Both the position numbers and the translations under genes were made by a program. Positions 16,862-25,410 of a stretch of 64,000 nucleotides of DNA are shown here, piece after piece. Under the pieces are notes generated by a model. That model was not told the origin of the DNA. It made no database searches and saw nothing but the letters and a program-made list of their open reading frames with translations. The stretch is from Dyadobacter sp. 50-39 (GTDB taxonomy: Bacteria > Bacteroidota > Bacteroidia > Cytophagales > Spirosomataceae). The stretch covers positions 124,001-188,000 of the forward strand of contig MKSR01000036.1 in NCBI GenBank assembly GCA_001898145.1, written 5' to 3'. Positions within the stretch are counted from its first letter, which is position 1; each line of letters opens with the position of its first letter.

Positions 16862-17896
16862 CTATACCTGTGCAGCCGCGTATTGCAGCACTTCGTCCAG
16901 TTTCACGCTTCGGCCTTCCGTCAGGGACTTCATCGCAGCGATGCCGATGGCGGTGGCCATCAGGCCGTCGTGCGCGTCCACGGGGGAAGGAGTGTCTTTC
17001 AACACGCAGTCGATGAACGTTTTAAGGCAGACGCGGTATGCCGTTTCATACCTTTCGAGGAAGAAATGCAGCGGAAGCGAGCTATGACCGCCATTGCTGT
17101 CGAAATGAATGAGTGTGTCAGTCGTATTGTTTTCTGCCTTCGCCATGCCTTTTGATCCGAAGATTTCGAGGCGTTGGTCGTAACCGTAAACGGCTTTGCG
17201 GCTATTGTCGATCACGCCTATCGCGCCATTTTCGAAAGTCAAAACAATGACAGCCGTATCAATATCGCCGAATTCCCTGATCTCCGGGTGAATGAGCGCG
17301 TCTCCCTTTACAAATACCTCTTTCACCTCACTTCCCACAATGTAGCGGGCCATATCGAAGTCGTGGATAGACATATCGAGGAAAATCCCGCCCGAAACTT
17401 TCAGGTACTCCACAGGCGGCGGTGCCGGGTCGCGGCTGGTAATGCGCAGGATGTGCGGCTCACCGATTTTGTCGGCCGCTACCAGGTGCCGCACATTGTT
17501 GAAGTTGGCATCGAACCGGCGGTTGAAGCCCAGCATTAACTTCACATTGTTGTCGGCAACGGCCTTTTCGGCTGCCTGGATCGCTTCGAGTGTGACGTCG
17601 AGGGGTTTTTCACAAAAAACATGCTTTCCTTTTTCAGCCGCAGCAACCGTGTAGGGTACGTGGAAAGGGGTAGGAGAGCAAATGATCACAGCCTCCACAT
17701 CGGGGTGGTTGATCACATCGTAGGCGTCGGTAACGACCTCGGGTACACCCAGGTCTCGGGCGAATGCATGCGCAGCCGGCGAAAGGTCGGAAGCGATAAT
17801 CACTTCCGCATCGGGCATGTGGTGCACCAGGTTTGTAAGGTGTATCTGGCCAATCCGGCCCAGTCCGATCACACCGGTTTTAAGTTTTTTTGTCAT
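16862..17896 (-). CDS. iolG: Myo-inositol 2-dehydrogenase
   Basis: A 344-residue NAD-dependent oxidoreductase of the Gfo/Idh/MocA family that oxidises myo-inositol to 2-keto-myo-inositol, step one of the pathway. The N-terminal Rossmann motif GVIGLGRIGQIH (residues 8-19), the catalytic dyad Lys in FCEKPLDVTL (about residue 97) and the active-site block SGGIFLDMSIHDFDMARYIVG (Asp and His near residue 175) are all present. The length is the family norm. Read leftward after iolA with a 63-base gap. Together with iolB, C, D, E, J and A it makes the cluster a full inositol route. Confidence 0.93.
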   Translation of the reverse strand: MTKKLKTGVIGLGRIGQIHLTNLVHHMPDAEVIIASDLSPAAHAFARDLGVPEVVTDAYDVINHPDVEAVIICSPTPFHVPYTVAAAEKGKHVFCEKPLDVTLEAIQAAEKAVADNNVKLMLGFNRRFDANFNNVRHLVAADKIGEPHILRITSRDPAPPPVEYLKVSGGIFLDMSIHDFDMARYIVGSEVKEVFVKGDALIHPEIREFGDIDTAVIVLTFENGAIGVIDNSRKAVYGYDQRLEIFGSKGMAKAENNTTDTLIHFDSNGGHSSLPLHFFLERYETAYRVCLKTFIDCVLKDTPSPVDAHDGLMATAIGIAAMKSLTEGRSVKLDEVLQYAAAQV

Positions 17897-17959
17897 CTTC
17901 TGGTATTGCGAGCGAGTTTCATCCGTCGACCGAAGTCGGCGGTCAATGATTATAAGTTA

Positions 17960-19426
17960 TCAGAATTTCCTGTGCCATTCTTTCAGCCAGCGCTCGATCA
18001 CCACTTTCGTTTGGGTGAAGAACTCTACCGCGTGTTTGCCCTGGCCATGGAGGTCGCCGTAGAAGCTCTCCTTCCAGCCGGAGAACGGGAACTGTGCCAC
18101 CGGAGCGGCTACACCGATATTGATACCGATATTACCTGCCTCAGCCTCGTGACGGAAACGGCGCGCGTTCAGTCCGCTGCTGGTGAAAATACAAGCCATA
18201 TTACCGTACTTGCCTGAGTTGATAAAGCGGATCGCTTCGTCGATCGTATTAATATGTACCAGGCTCAGTACCGGACCGAAAATCTCGGTCGCAGCCAGCT
18301 CGCCGTCCAGCGGAATGTCTTCGATGATGGTAGGAGCGATGAAGTTCCCGTTTTCGTAGCCGTCAATTTTCGCGTTGCGTCCATCCACGAGCAAACGGCC
18401 TCCTTCGTGCAAACCTTTGTCAATCAGGGTGTGGACGCGGTTCTTACTTTCGGCGGTGATCACCGGGCCCATCAGTACGTCCGAATCCAGACCGAAACCG
18501 GTTTTACGGCTTTTAGCAGATTCAACGAGGCTCTCGGTGATGTCCTTATGCTCACCAACGGTGATGATCGTCGAAGCCGCCAGGCATCGCTGTCCCGCAC
18601 AGCCATAAACGCTGTCGATCACGATCTGCGAAGTCATGTCGATATCCGCATCCGGCAGAACGATTACCGGGTTTTTTGCGCCGCCCTGGGCCTGAACGCG
18701 TTTTCCGTTGGCCGAACCTTTGGCATACACATAACGGGCCACATTGGAGGAGCCCACAAAGCTGATACCCTTGATCACCGGATGTTCGAGAATGGCGTCC
18801 ACCGTTTCGCGAGCGCCCTGTACCAGGTTCAGCACGCCCTTGGGAAGGTCGAGCTGTTCCATGAGCCCAACGATCTTGGTCATTGTGAGCGGCACTTTTT
18901 CCGAAGGTTTGATAATGTAGCTGTTACCGCAGGCGAGTGCGTAGGGGAGGAACCAGAATGTGATCATACCCGGGAAATTGAACGGCGCAATGCATGCGCA
19001 CACACCCAGCGGCTGGCGGATCATGTACTCGTCGATACCCTTGGCAATATCTTCGGAAAACTCTCCCTGGATGAGCGTCGGCATACCGCAGGCATTCTCC
19101 ACGTTCTCGATCGCACGGACCATTTCGGCCCTGGCCTCGATGAACGTCTTGCCCGATTCGAGCACGATGGTCCTGGCAATGTCGTCGGCGTTGTCTTCGA
19201 GGATTGTTTTGAGTTTAAACAAATATTGCACGCGCTTCGAAACCGGCGTATTTCTCCACTCCTGAAAACCCTCGTGGGCAGCCGCTGCGGCATCGGCAAC
19301 GTCTTGTGCATTGCCGTACGGTACTTTTGCCAGCACTTCCTGCGTGGCGGGGTTCAGCACGTCCGACAGTTGGTCGGAGTGGCTGTCGACCCAGCGGCCG
19401 TTGATGTAATTCTGTAATTTTTCCAT
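17960..19426 (-). CDS. iolA: CoA-acylating methylmalonate/malonate-semialdehyde dehydrogenase
   Basis: A 488-residue aldehyde dehydrogenase of the MmsA/IolA type, converting malonate semialdehyde with CoA and NAD to acetyl-CoA and CO2, the last step of inositol breakdown. [19 protein letters not shown] and the catalytic [10 protein letters not shown] (Cys near residue 285) match MmsA; the usual ALDH general-base Glu region is replaced by the Gly-rich AQGGAKN, as expected for the CoA-dependent class. [11 protein letters not shown] and [31 protein letters not shown] complete the signature. The gene lies 14 bases after the iolC stop in the same direction. Confidence 0.94.
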   Translation of the reverse strand: MEKLQNYINGRWVDSHSDQLSDVLNPATQEVLAKVPYGNAQDVADAAAAAHEGFQEWRNTPVSKRVQYLFKLKTILEDNADDIARTIVLESGKTFIEARAEMVRAIENVENACGMPTLIQGEFSEDIAKGIDEYMIRQPLGVCACIAPFNFPGMITFWFLPYALACGNSYIIKPSEKVPLTMTKIVGLMEQLDLPKGVLNLVQGARETVDAILEHPVIKGISFVGSSNVARYVYAKGSANGKRVQAQGGAKNPVIVLPDADIDMTSQIVIDSVYGCAGQRCLAASTIITVGEHKDITESLVESAKSRKTGFGLDSDVLMGPVITAESKNRVHTLIDKGLHEGGRLLVDGRNAKIDGYENGNFIAPTIIEDIPLDGELAATEIFGPVLSLVHINTIDEAIRFINSGKYGNMACIFTSSGLNARRFRHEAEAGNIGINIGVAAPVAQFPFSGWKESFYGDLHGQGKHAVEFFTQTKVVIERWLKEWHRKF

Positions 19427-19440
19427 GTGTATTTTGAAAC

Positions 19441-20448
19441 TTATAATCCTCCGTATCCTTTCACGAACTCCATTACTTCCTCATAGGCCGGCATGAAATT
19501 CGCGCAGCCTTCCCGCGTGACGATAATCGCCCCGCACGCATTTCCCATTCTCACGCTTTTGTACAAATCCCATCCCCGCAGCAACCCGAAGGAGAAACCG
19601 GCGCAGAAAGCGTCGCCCGCCCCCAGCACATTCAAAACTTCCACCGGGAAGCCCGGTACTTTCACTTCTTCCTTACCGGGCTGGAAAATAGACGCACCGT
19701 CTTTACCACGCTTCACCACCAGTGTTTCCACGCCTGATTGCAGGATTTCCTGGATGGCATTTTCGATATTCCCGCGGATTTCCGGCGCCGAGATCTGCTG
19801 GTGTTTGATCAAAAGCTGCTCTTTGTCGGTCAGGAACGTGGCAAGAATCTCTTCCTCGGTCCCAACCACGATGTTGAAGCTCCCCAAAGCCGCGCGGATT
19901 GTTACGCCGAATGCGCGTGGATCGAACCATTGGTCGGCGCGGAAATCGATGTCCAGCAGCCTGGTAACCCCGTTTTTCTTCGCCATTTCCAATGCATAGA
20001 ACATCGCCGTGCGGCTCGGATCCTTGCTGAACGCGGTACCTGAAAACGCCGCGGCCTTGAAATCCTGGAACGGTATCGCAGATACGTGATCGATATTGAG
20101 GTTGATATCCGCGCAGTTTTCGCGGTAATATACCAGCGGGAAGCGGTCGGGTGGCTCGATACCCAGTACCACGGCCGAGCTGCGTGTACCTTCGATCACC
20201 GGCACCCATTCGGTAACGATGCCCTCGTTGTCGAGGAAATGCTTGATGAAATTTCCGACCTGGTCGTTTCCGATTCCCGTCAGGATAGCCGTTTCCAGGC
20301 CCAGCCGGCGGCTACCGGTGGCGATGTTGAGCGGGCAACCGCCCACAAAGGCGTTGAATGCCTCAATTTTTTCAAATGGGCTGCCCACGTTGGCCGAGTA
20401 GAGGTCAATGGACGAGCGGCCAAGGGTAAGAAGATCGTATTTGGGCAT
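19441..20448 (-). CDS. iolC: 5-dehydro-2-deoxygluconokinase (PfkB family)
   Basis: A 335-residue ribokinase-fold sugar kinase that phosphorylates 5-dehydro-2-deoxy-D-gluconate at O6. The start [43 protein letters not shown] contains the PfkB first block with the Gly-Gly hinge; [20 protein letters not shown] is the second block with the catalytic Asp. VGTEEEI and [12 protein letters not shown] are typical nucleotide-side blocks. I use the ATG at 20448; a longer frame to 20478 adds ten residues that fall in the repeat-flanked leader. It is the second gene of the operon after iolB, with a 136-bp palindromic repeat element between the two genes. Confidence 0.93.
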   Translation of the reverse strand: MPKYDLLTLGRSSIDLYSANVGSPFEKIEAFNAFVGGCPLNIATGSRRLGLETAILTGIGNDQVGNFIKHFLDNEGIVTEWVPVIEGTRSSAVVLGIEPPDRFPLVYYRENCADINLNIDHVSAIPFQDFKAAAFSGTAFSKDPSRTAMFYALEMAKKNGVTRLLDIDFRADQWFDPRAFGVTIRAALGSFNIVVGTEEEILATFLTDKEQLLIKHQQISAPEIRGNIENAIQEILQSGVETLVVKRGKDGASIFQPGKEEVKVPGFPVEVLNVLGAGDAFCAGFSFGLLRGWDLYKSVRMGNACGAIIVTREGCANFMPAYEEVMEFVKGYGGL

Positions 20449-20460
20449 GGGAGTATATTT

Positions 20461-20580
20461 TACTTCGGCTTTCGGCAATCGGCTGTCGGCCTTTTTTTTA
20501 CTTCGGCTTTCGGCCTCTTATTATTTTTGTCCTATTCTATTTTCAACTGTCCGACAGCCGATAGCCGACGGCCGAAGTAC
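20461..20580. repeat. Intergenic palindromic repeat with TACTTCGGC ends (element B)
   Basis: The left arm, 20461-20490, is made of TTCGGC, TTTCGGC, AATCGGC and TGTCGGC units. A second partial copy of the left arm is at 20499-20515. The right arm, 20553-20580, carries the complementary units (CAGCCGA, TAGCCGA, CGGCCGAAGTAC). The outer ends TACTTCGGC and GCCGAAGTA pair perfectly. The element fills the gap between iolB and iolC and ends 4 bases before the iolB stop codon. Related copies are at 39986-40062 and 40079-40153. Confidence 0.85.
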
Positions 20581-20584
20581 TTTT

Positions 20585-21448
20585 CTACCTGTTCATCTCC
20601 GCAGTCACGATCGGCAGTCTCGGATCGGCACCTTTCCAGGTCCCGTAAATCCAGTCGTGGTCGGGGTCGGAGGTGTTGGCGAGCGACTGGTCGCTTCCGG
20701 CGAGGAAATTGAGATAATATACATTGTAGCCATGGCCCGCCACTACCGGGTGGTAGCCTTTGGGAACGAGCACCGCTTCATTGTTTTTCACGCGGATAAT
20801 TTCGTCCAGCGAGCGGTCTTCGGTATAAACCTGCTGAATGGCGTAACCCTGCGGTTTGTCGATTTTATAGACATAGATTTCTTCGAGATTCGCTTCGAGC
20901 AAAGTGCCGTCCTCGGCTACCTTGCGCTCGTCGTGCTTGTGCGCGGGGAAGGAGCTCCAATTGCCCGATGGCGTGTACACTTCCACACACACGATCTTGT
21001 GGCAGCCGAAGCCCGGTTCGAGCAGGCTGTTGATCTGGCGGTTGGCATTGTCGCCGCCACGGTATTCGATAGCAGCTTCTTCGGGGCGCTTCATACGCGG
21101 CGGGTGGTCTTCGTCGGAAGGGACTTTGCAGATGGCTATATCCGTGCCCGGCGACTGTGCGGTGAGCACGAAAGGCGTGCGGCGTGAAAGGTACATCGCG
21201 TGGCCAATGCCACTGAAAACATCCTTGCGGCCATTGCCCGTTTCCCAAACCTGCCCGGCCGCTTCCACCTTGAAATTTCCGCCCAATAATGCAAAGCAAT
21301 ATTCATAATCGCCGGTATCACCCACAATTTGTTCGCCCGCTTCCAGTATTTTAGCTTCGAAGTTCAGGTACGTCCAGCCGGCTTGTTCGGCGGTGAGGGA
21401 ATGATAGGTCTTGTCGTGTGTTCGGGGCTTGATCAGCAGGTCACTCAT
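20585..21448 (-). CDS. iolB: 5-deoxy-glucuronate isomerase
   Basis: A 287-residue bicupin enzyme (KduI/IolB family) that isomerises 5-deoxy-D-glucuronate to 5-dehydro-2-deoxy-D-gluconate. The metal site is visible in the second cupin as SSFPAHKHDERK plus a Glu in the following ANLEEIYVYKID and a His in KGYHPVVAGHGYNVYYLNFLAG. The ending DHDWIYGTWKGADPRLPIV is specific to IolB. The ATG at 21448 gives MSDLLIKPRTHDKTYHSL; the 18 upstream in-frame residues overlap the promoter and are not used. It is the first gene of the iol operon and has a short 5' leader. Confidence 0.94.
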   Translation of the reverse strand: MSDLLIKPRTHDKTYHSLTAEQAGWTYLNFEAKILEAGEQIVGDTGDYEYCFALLGGNFKVEAAGQVWETGNGRKDVFSGIGHAMYLSRRTPFVLTAQSPGTDIAICKVPSDEDHPPRMKRPEEAAIEYRGGDNANRQINSLLEPGFGCHKIVCVEVYTPSGNWSSFPAHKHDERKVAEDGTLLEANLEEIYVYKIDKPQGYAIQQVYTEDRSLDEIIRVKNNEAVLVPKGYHPVVAGHGYNVYYLNFLAGSDQSLANTSDPDHDWIYGTWKGADPRLPIVTAEMNR

Positions 21449-21472
21449 TGTGGTAAATCCATTACATTTGCA

Positions 21473-21503
21473 CAATGATAGTGTTGTATAAATTAAACAC
21501 AAA
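21473..21503 (-). promoter_or_regulatory. Bacteroidota-type promoter of the iol operon
   Basis: On the minus strand TTTG (21503-21500), a 19-base spacer and TATCATTG (21480-21473) match the Bacteroidota housekeeping promoter, TTTG then TAnnTTTG, with one mismatch in the -7 box. The iolB ATG at 21448 is 24 bases further on, so the leader is about 17 to 20 bases long. The palindrome at 21528-21537 lies 24 bases upstream of the -33 box. Confidence 0.6.
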
Positions 21504-21527
21504 ATGTAAATATGTTAATATTGAATG

Positions 21528-21537
21528 CAAACGTTTG
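21528..21537. promoter_or_regulatory. LacI-type operator CAAACGTTTG in the iolB-lacI intergenic region
   Basis: CAAACGTTTG is a perfect 10-bp palindrome with the central CG typical of LacI-family operators; the context is ATGCAAACGTTTGAAA (21525-21540). It lies between the divergent iolB and LacI-family genes, 37 bases before the regulator start. The same 10 bases, with GC or TGC in front and GAA behind, occur twice upstream of susC. Confidence 0.65.
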
Positions 21538-21574
21538 AAAAAATTTCAAAGAATTAATTGACCTATTTTAACTC

Positions 21575-22606
21575 ATGAATTCCTCACGTCCTGTTACGAT
21601 TAAAGATATTGCACGGCGTTTCCGGTGCTCTCCCTCCACTGTTTCCCGCGCCCTGAATGACCATCCGGCGATCAATGAAGACACCCGCAAAAACATCCAG
21701 GAATATGCCAGAGAGGTGGGGTACCAGCGTAATGAAGTGTCGCTGAGCCTGCTCAACAAAAAAACCGCTTCGCTCGGCGTGGTAGTGCCGACTATCAGCA
21801 ATTACTACGAGACGGCGGTGATTGAAGGCCTGCATACGGTCTTGCAGCCCATGGGTTACACGCTCAATATCTGCGTGACAAACGAAAGTTACCTGCTCGA
21901 AAAGGAATCACTGTCCAAACTGCTCTCTAACAGAACGGAAGGTATATTTCTATCGGTGTCGCAAGAAACTTATGACGCGGGTTACTACGAGCATCTCGAA
22001 CATGTAATCCAGCGGAAAACGCCGCTCATTTTCATCGACCGGGAATACGAAGATTTCGAAACCAGCCGTGCGACAGTGGACGATTACCATGGCGCATTTG
22101 CGGCAGTAGAACATTTGATTTCGATCGGTTATAAACAAATAGCGCATTTAAAAGGCCCCAACGGCCTCACCGTTTCCGAACAGCGTTTCAAGGGTTATAT
22201 CAACTGTCTGAAAAAATACAATATGCCCATTCGGGAGGACCTCATTCTCAATACCAACTTCAATGTAGAATCCGCCATTCTGCCCACCAAGCGCCTGCTG
22301 GAACTGGCATCCCCGCCTGATGCGATCTTCGGTGTGAATGACCAGGTAGCGATCGGTGCCATGCGCGTGGCGAAGGACAAAGGCCTGCGAATTCCGCAGG
22401 ATATCGGCCTCGTCGGTTTCGATAATTCGCCCATTTCCGCTTACACATTTCCGTCGCTCACCACCGTCCACCGGCCGGGACGTAAGATCGGAATGGAAGC
22501 TTCTCGCTTGTTTCTCAATCAGTTGAACGGTTCCGGGGACTTTGCGCCCGAGAGCATTGTGCTCCCTTCCGAGCTGGTAATCCGGGAGTCGTCGCTGCGG
22601 ATTTAG
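21575..22606 (+). CDS. LacI family transcriptional regulator, probable regulator of the iol operon
   Basis: A 343-residue repressor: an N-terminal LacI helix-turn-helix (TIKDIARRFRCSPSTVSRALNDHPAI, residues 8-33), the hinge helix around residues 50-58, and a periplasmic-binding-protein-like effector domain (SLGVVVPTISNYYETAVIEG to the C-terminus), with PDAIFGVNDQVAIGAMRVAKDKGLRIPQDIGLVGFDNSPIS as the conserved C-subdomain block. It is divergent from iolB, and a palindromic operator candidate lies in between, so it probably senses an inositol-derived ligand and controls the operon and itself. Whether the ligand is inositol, inosose or a phosphorylated product cannot be seen. Confidence 0.92.
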   Translation: MNSSRPVTIKDIARRFRCSPSTVSRALNDHPAINEDTRKNIQEYAREVGYQRNEVSLSLLNKKTASLGVVVPTISNYYETAVIEGLHTVLQPMGYTLNICVTNESYLLEKESLSKLLSNRTEGIFLSVSQETYDAGYYEHLEHVIQRKTPLIFIDREYEDFETSRATVDDYHGAFAAVEHLISIGYKQIAHLKGPNGLTVSEQRFKGYINCLKKYNMPIREDLILNTNFNVESAILPTKRLLELASPPDAIFGVNDQVAIGAMRVAKDKGLRIPQDIGLVGFDNSPISAYTFPSLTTVHRPGRKIGMEASRLFLNQLNGSGDFAPESIVLPSELVIRESSLRI

Positions 22607-22718
22607 GGCCGCAGAGCCCGTGGATTTTTGAAGAAATAATTAGATCGTAACTCCCAGATACTTTGAAAAAATATTAATAGTTTAGACGATCTGTAACTCT
22701 TCTATCTGATTTGTAAAC

Positions 22719-25334
22719 TTGATTTTTAAATTTCGTTCAATCCGACTTTTCCTGTCCGTATTGTGTGTGCTTGCTATGTGCGTTGGCGAACTCCGGGCAG
22801 CTCCTTCCATCGGTATCAAGCCTGTTCCGTCGTGGGTAATTCCGGTTACACCGGGTGGGAAGGCACCTTCTTCGAAGGACTTTTCAGAGGGCTACTATAT
22901 ATCCTTTCTCGACAAGCAGATCAATCTAACGGCTCAAAGTACCTACCAACGCTTCGTACGGCAGATTGTTTCCGAAAGCGGGGTTCAGAATGGGTCTGAA
23001 TTTTCGATCAGGGTCAATCCGGCTTATGAGCGCATTGATTTTCATGAAGTAACCGTATGGCGGGGCGGGCAGCGGTTGTCGCAGCTCAATCTGCGCGATT
23101 TTAAATTGCTACCGGTGGAGTCGGAGCGGCAACGGTTTATTTACAATGGCGAGTATTCGGCGACGCTGGTGTTAAAGGATATTCGAAAAGGCGATCGGAT
23201 CGATGTATCTTATTCACGTACAGGCTGGAACCCGGTGTTCATGAACAAGTATTCGGCCTTCCTGTATTTTGATGCCTACGATTATATTTCCCACATTCAT
23301 ACAGCTATTCTTGCGCCGAAGGGACGTGCGTTGTCTTTTAAAGATTTTAACAAACCTCCGGCCAGAACCGTGCGGGATACAGGATGGAATACGGTATACG
23401 AATGGACTGCAAATAACGTCAAAAATAGTTCCTACGATGACGACGTACCCGGTTGGTATTCCAAGGAGCCTTTTGTGCAGGTGACGGAGTTCAAAAGTTG
23501 GAAGGAAGTGGTCGACTGGGGCCTTAATTTTTACCAGATACCCACGCCGACGGGCACTTTGAAGAAAAAAGTGGATGAATGGAAGGCGGAAAGTAAAACC
23601 AGGCAGGAATTCATTGGAAAGGCGATCCGCTTCGTCCAGGATGAAATCCGCTACCTGGGCGTAGAAACGGGAGAAAACTCACATAAGCCGCACCGGCCGG
23701 AAGAAGTGTTCGCTCAGCGGTATGGCGACTGCAAAGACAAAGCTTTCCTGCTGTGTGCCATTTTGCGATCGAATGGGATCGAATGCGATCCGGTGCTGGT
23801 GGATACCTACAAGCGCTCGCGCCTGGGTGATTACCTTCCTTCTCCATCGGATTTCAACCACGTGATCGCGCGCGTAAAGATGGTTGAGGAAAGGCTGGGT
23901 AATGAAGATGTATACGCGTTTATCGACGCGACGATCTCATTACAGGGTGGAACAGCGCCACAGATGCTTTGCCCTCCTTATGGCAAAGGACTGATTCTCG
24001 CTAATGGTCAGTCAGGCCCGGTGGAGATCAGTCGGCATAAATGGGGTAGTGTTGACATCGTGGAAGACATTTATCTTCCTGCAAGCGGCGATTCTCTGGC
24101 TCAGGGGCGGCTGGAAGTCAAGACAGTTTACAATGGAGCGGAAGCCGACAATTTTCGGGCGGAATTTCAGGAAGGAGATATTTCCAAACTCGAAGAAGAC
24201 TATCTGAATTTTTACAAGGATATTTTCAAACACGCAGAAGTCGATTTCGCCGATACGCTGGAATATTATGACCACCGGGAGGGGAATAATTTTTCACTGG
24301 TTGAGCGCTACTCACTCAATAAACCCTGGCAGCTCGATACGGCCGGGAACAGGTATTTCTTCGATATTTTTGGAAAAACGCTCTATGGCGAGCTGACATT
24401 CCTGCCCGGACGGCCCAGAAAAGATCCGCTTTATCTGAAATTTCCCTTTGAACGAACGTACACTATCAATATCCATTTGCCGGGCGTGTTCAGTGTCGCC
24501 AAGGATAAATGGCAGATCGAGCGTGAGGCATATGCGATTGAATTTGAGTCTGCTTACTTGCCCAAAGAAAACATCTGGTGTTTGACCTATCATTATATAA
24601 ACCGGAAAGACCACGTCCCTCTTGCGCAGATTAAGGAATTCAAGGCCGACATGGACAAACTGGCCGGGGCCCTGGACTACCAGCTCAGCGAACCGAAAGC
24701 AGGTGGTATGAAACCTTCGGATATGAATGGAGCGATGATTGGAGTTCTCATTGCCGCGATTGTATTTGCTCTTAGCTATTTTAAAAAGTTGTACACATAT
24801 TCTCCTGGTGCAGGGATATACCACGAGCCGGCGATGCATACCGGCAGCTGGCTGGTATTTGTGGGTTTCTCAATCGCGGTAACCCCGTTTGTTACGTTCG
24901 GACTGCTGGTGAATATTTTGACAAAAGGCTACCTTACCAATAGTTTATGGAATGCCTACGAGTCTTCGGGATGGCTCCGTTCCTGGTCATTCAGGGGGCT
25001 GATGATGGCCGAGATATACTTCAATATATTTGTGCTCGGGTTTGCCATTTTGCTCACGGCCCTGTTTTTCAAAAAACGCGACTCGTTTCCTCAGCTTTAC
25101 ATTCGGTTTCTGATAATCGCCGCGGTAGGTGTTTTAACGAATCAGGTGCTTGCTTTCGCATTGTCCGACAACGGCACATTTGACTACGTTTTGGCTTTCA
25201 GGAACATTGTTTTTGCTGCGATCTGGATTCCTTATATGCGTCGTTCAGAACGCGTGAAACGCACATTTGTGAATACATACGGGGCCAGTCCGGTAAAGGA
25301 AACTACCGAAAGTGTGGAAGTAATGAAGCCCTGA
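22719..25334 (+). CDS. Exported DUF3857/transglutaminase-like protein with C-terminal DUF2569-like membrane domain
   Basis: An 871-residue protein: signal peptide (MIFKFRSIRLFLSVLCVLAMCVGELRA), DUF3857 domain (about residues 55-250), transglutaminase-like domain (about 285-400) with catalytic Cys338 in RYGDCKDKAFLL, His in DFNHVIARV and Asp in YAFIDATIS, a beta-rich middle (about 430-650), then five or so membrane helices from about residue 668 on, of which residues 706-850 resemble the DUF2569 family (TGSWLVFVGFSIAVTPFVTFGLL). The start is TTG at 22719; no ATG gives a complete signal peptide. It sits between the LacI gene and the SusD gene (opposite strand), each with its own spacing. Role unknown: a peptidase or cross-linking activity on the periplasmic side of the inner membrane is likely. 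Confidence 0.85.
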   Translation: MIFKFRSIRLFLSVLCVLAMCVGELRAAPSIGIKPVPSWVIPVTPGGKAPSSKDFSEGYYISFLDKQINLTAQSTYQRFVRQIVSESGVQNGSEFSIRVNPAYERIDFHEVTVWRGGQRLSQLNLRDFKLLPVESERQRFIYNGEYSATLVLKDIRKGDRIDVSYSRTGWNPVFMNKYSAFLYFDAYDYISHIHTAILAPKGRALSFKDFNKPPARTVRDTGWNTVYEWTANNVKNSSYDDDVPGWYSKEPFVQVTEFKSWKEVVDWGLNFYQIPTPTGTLKKKVDEWKAESKTRQEFIGKAIRFVQDEIRYLGVETGENSHKPHRPEEVFAQRYGDCKDKAFLLCAILRSNGIECDPVLVDTYKRSRLGDYLPSPSDFNHVIARVKMVEERLGNEDVYAFIDATISLQGGTAPQMLCPPYGKGLILANGQSGPVEISRHKWGSVDIVEDIYLPASGDSLAQGRLEVKTVYNGAEADNFRAEFQEGDISKLEEDYLNFYKDIFKHAEVDFADTLEYYDHREGNNFSLVERYSLNKPWQLDTAGNRYFFDIFGKTLYGELTFLPGRPRKDPLYLKFPFERTYTINIHLPGVFSVAKDKWQIEREAYAIEFESAYLPKENIWCLTYHYINRKDHVPLAQIKEFKADMDKLAGALDYQLSEPKAGGMKPSDMNGAMIGVLIAAIVFALSYFKKLYTYSPGAGIYHEPAMHTGSWLVFVGFSIAVTPFVTFGLLVNILTKGYLTNSLWNAYESSGWLRSWSFRGLMMAEIYFNIFVLGFAILLTALFFKKRDSFPQLYIRFLIIAAVGVLTNQVLAFALSDNGTFDYVLAFRNIVFAAIWIPYMRRSERVKRTFVNTYGASPVKETTESVEVMKP

Positions 25335-25359
25335 GCATAGTGATTCTGGCATCAAAAAA

Positions 25360-25393
25360 GAAAAGCCGGTCAGGTTACCCCGACCGGCTTTTT
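25360..25393. terminator. Bidirectional intrinsic terminator
   Basis: AAAAGCCGGT ... ACCGGCTTTTT: a 10-bp stem with flanking A and T runs between the stops of the DUF3857 gene and the convergent susD-like gene. Confidence 0.85.
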
Positions 25394-25410
25394 GTTTGTT
25401 TACTCAAATA

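Noticed and set aside
18254-19417. A 387-codon open frame on the plus strand
   Set aside because: It lies fully antisense to iolA, whose protein matches its family over the whole length. The frame is kept open by the high GC at third codon positions of the real gene and its product has no recognisable motif.
20461-20580. Possible CRISPR-like array
   Set aside because: The units are six to eight bases, degenerate and partly inverted, with no spacers of regular length and no cas genes nearby.
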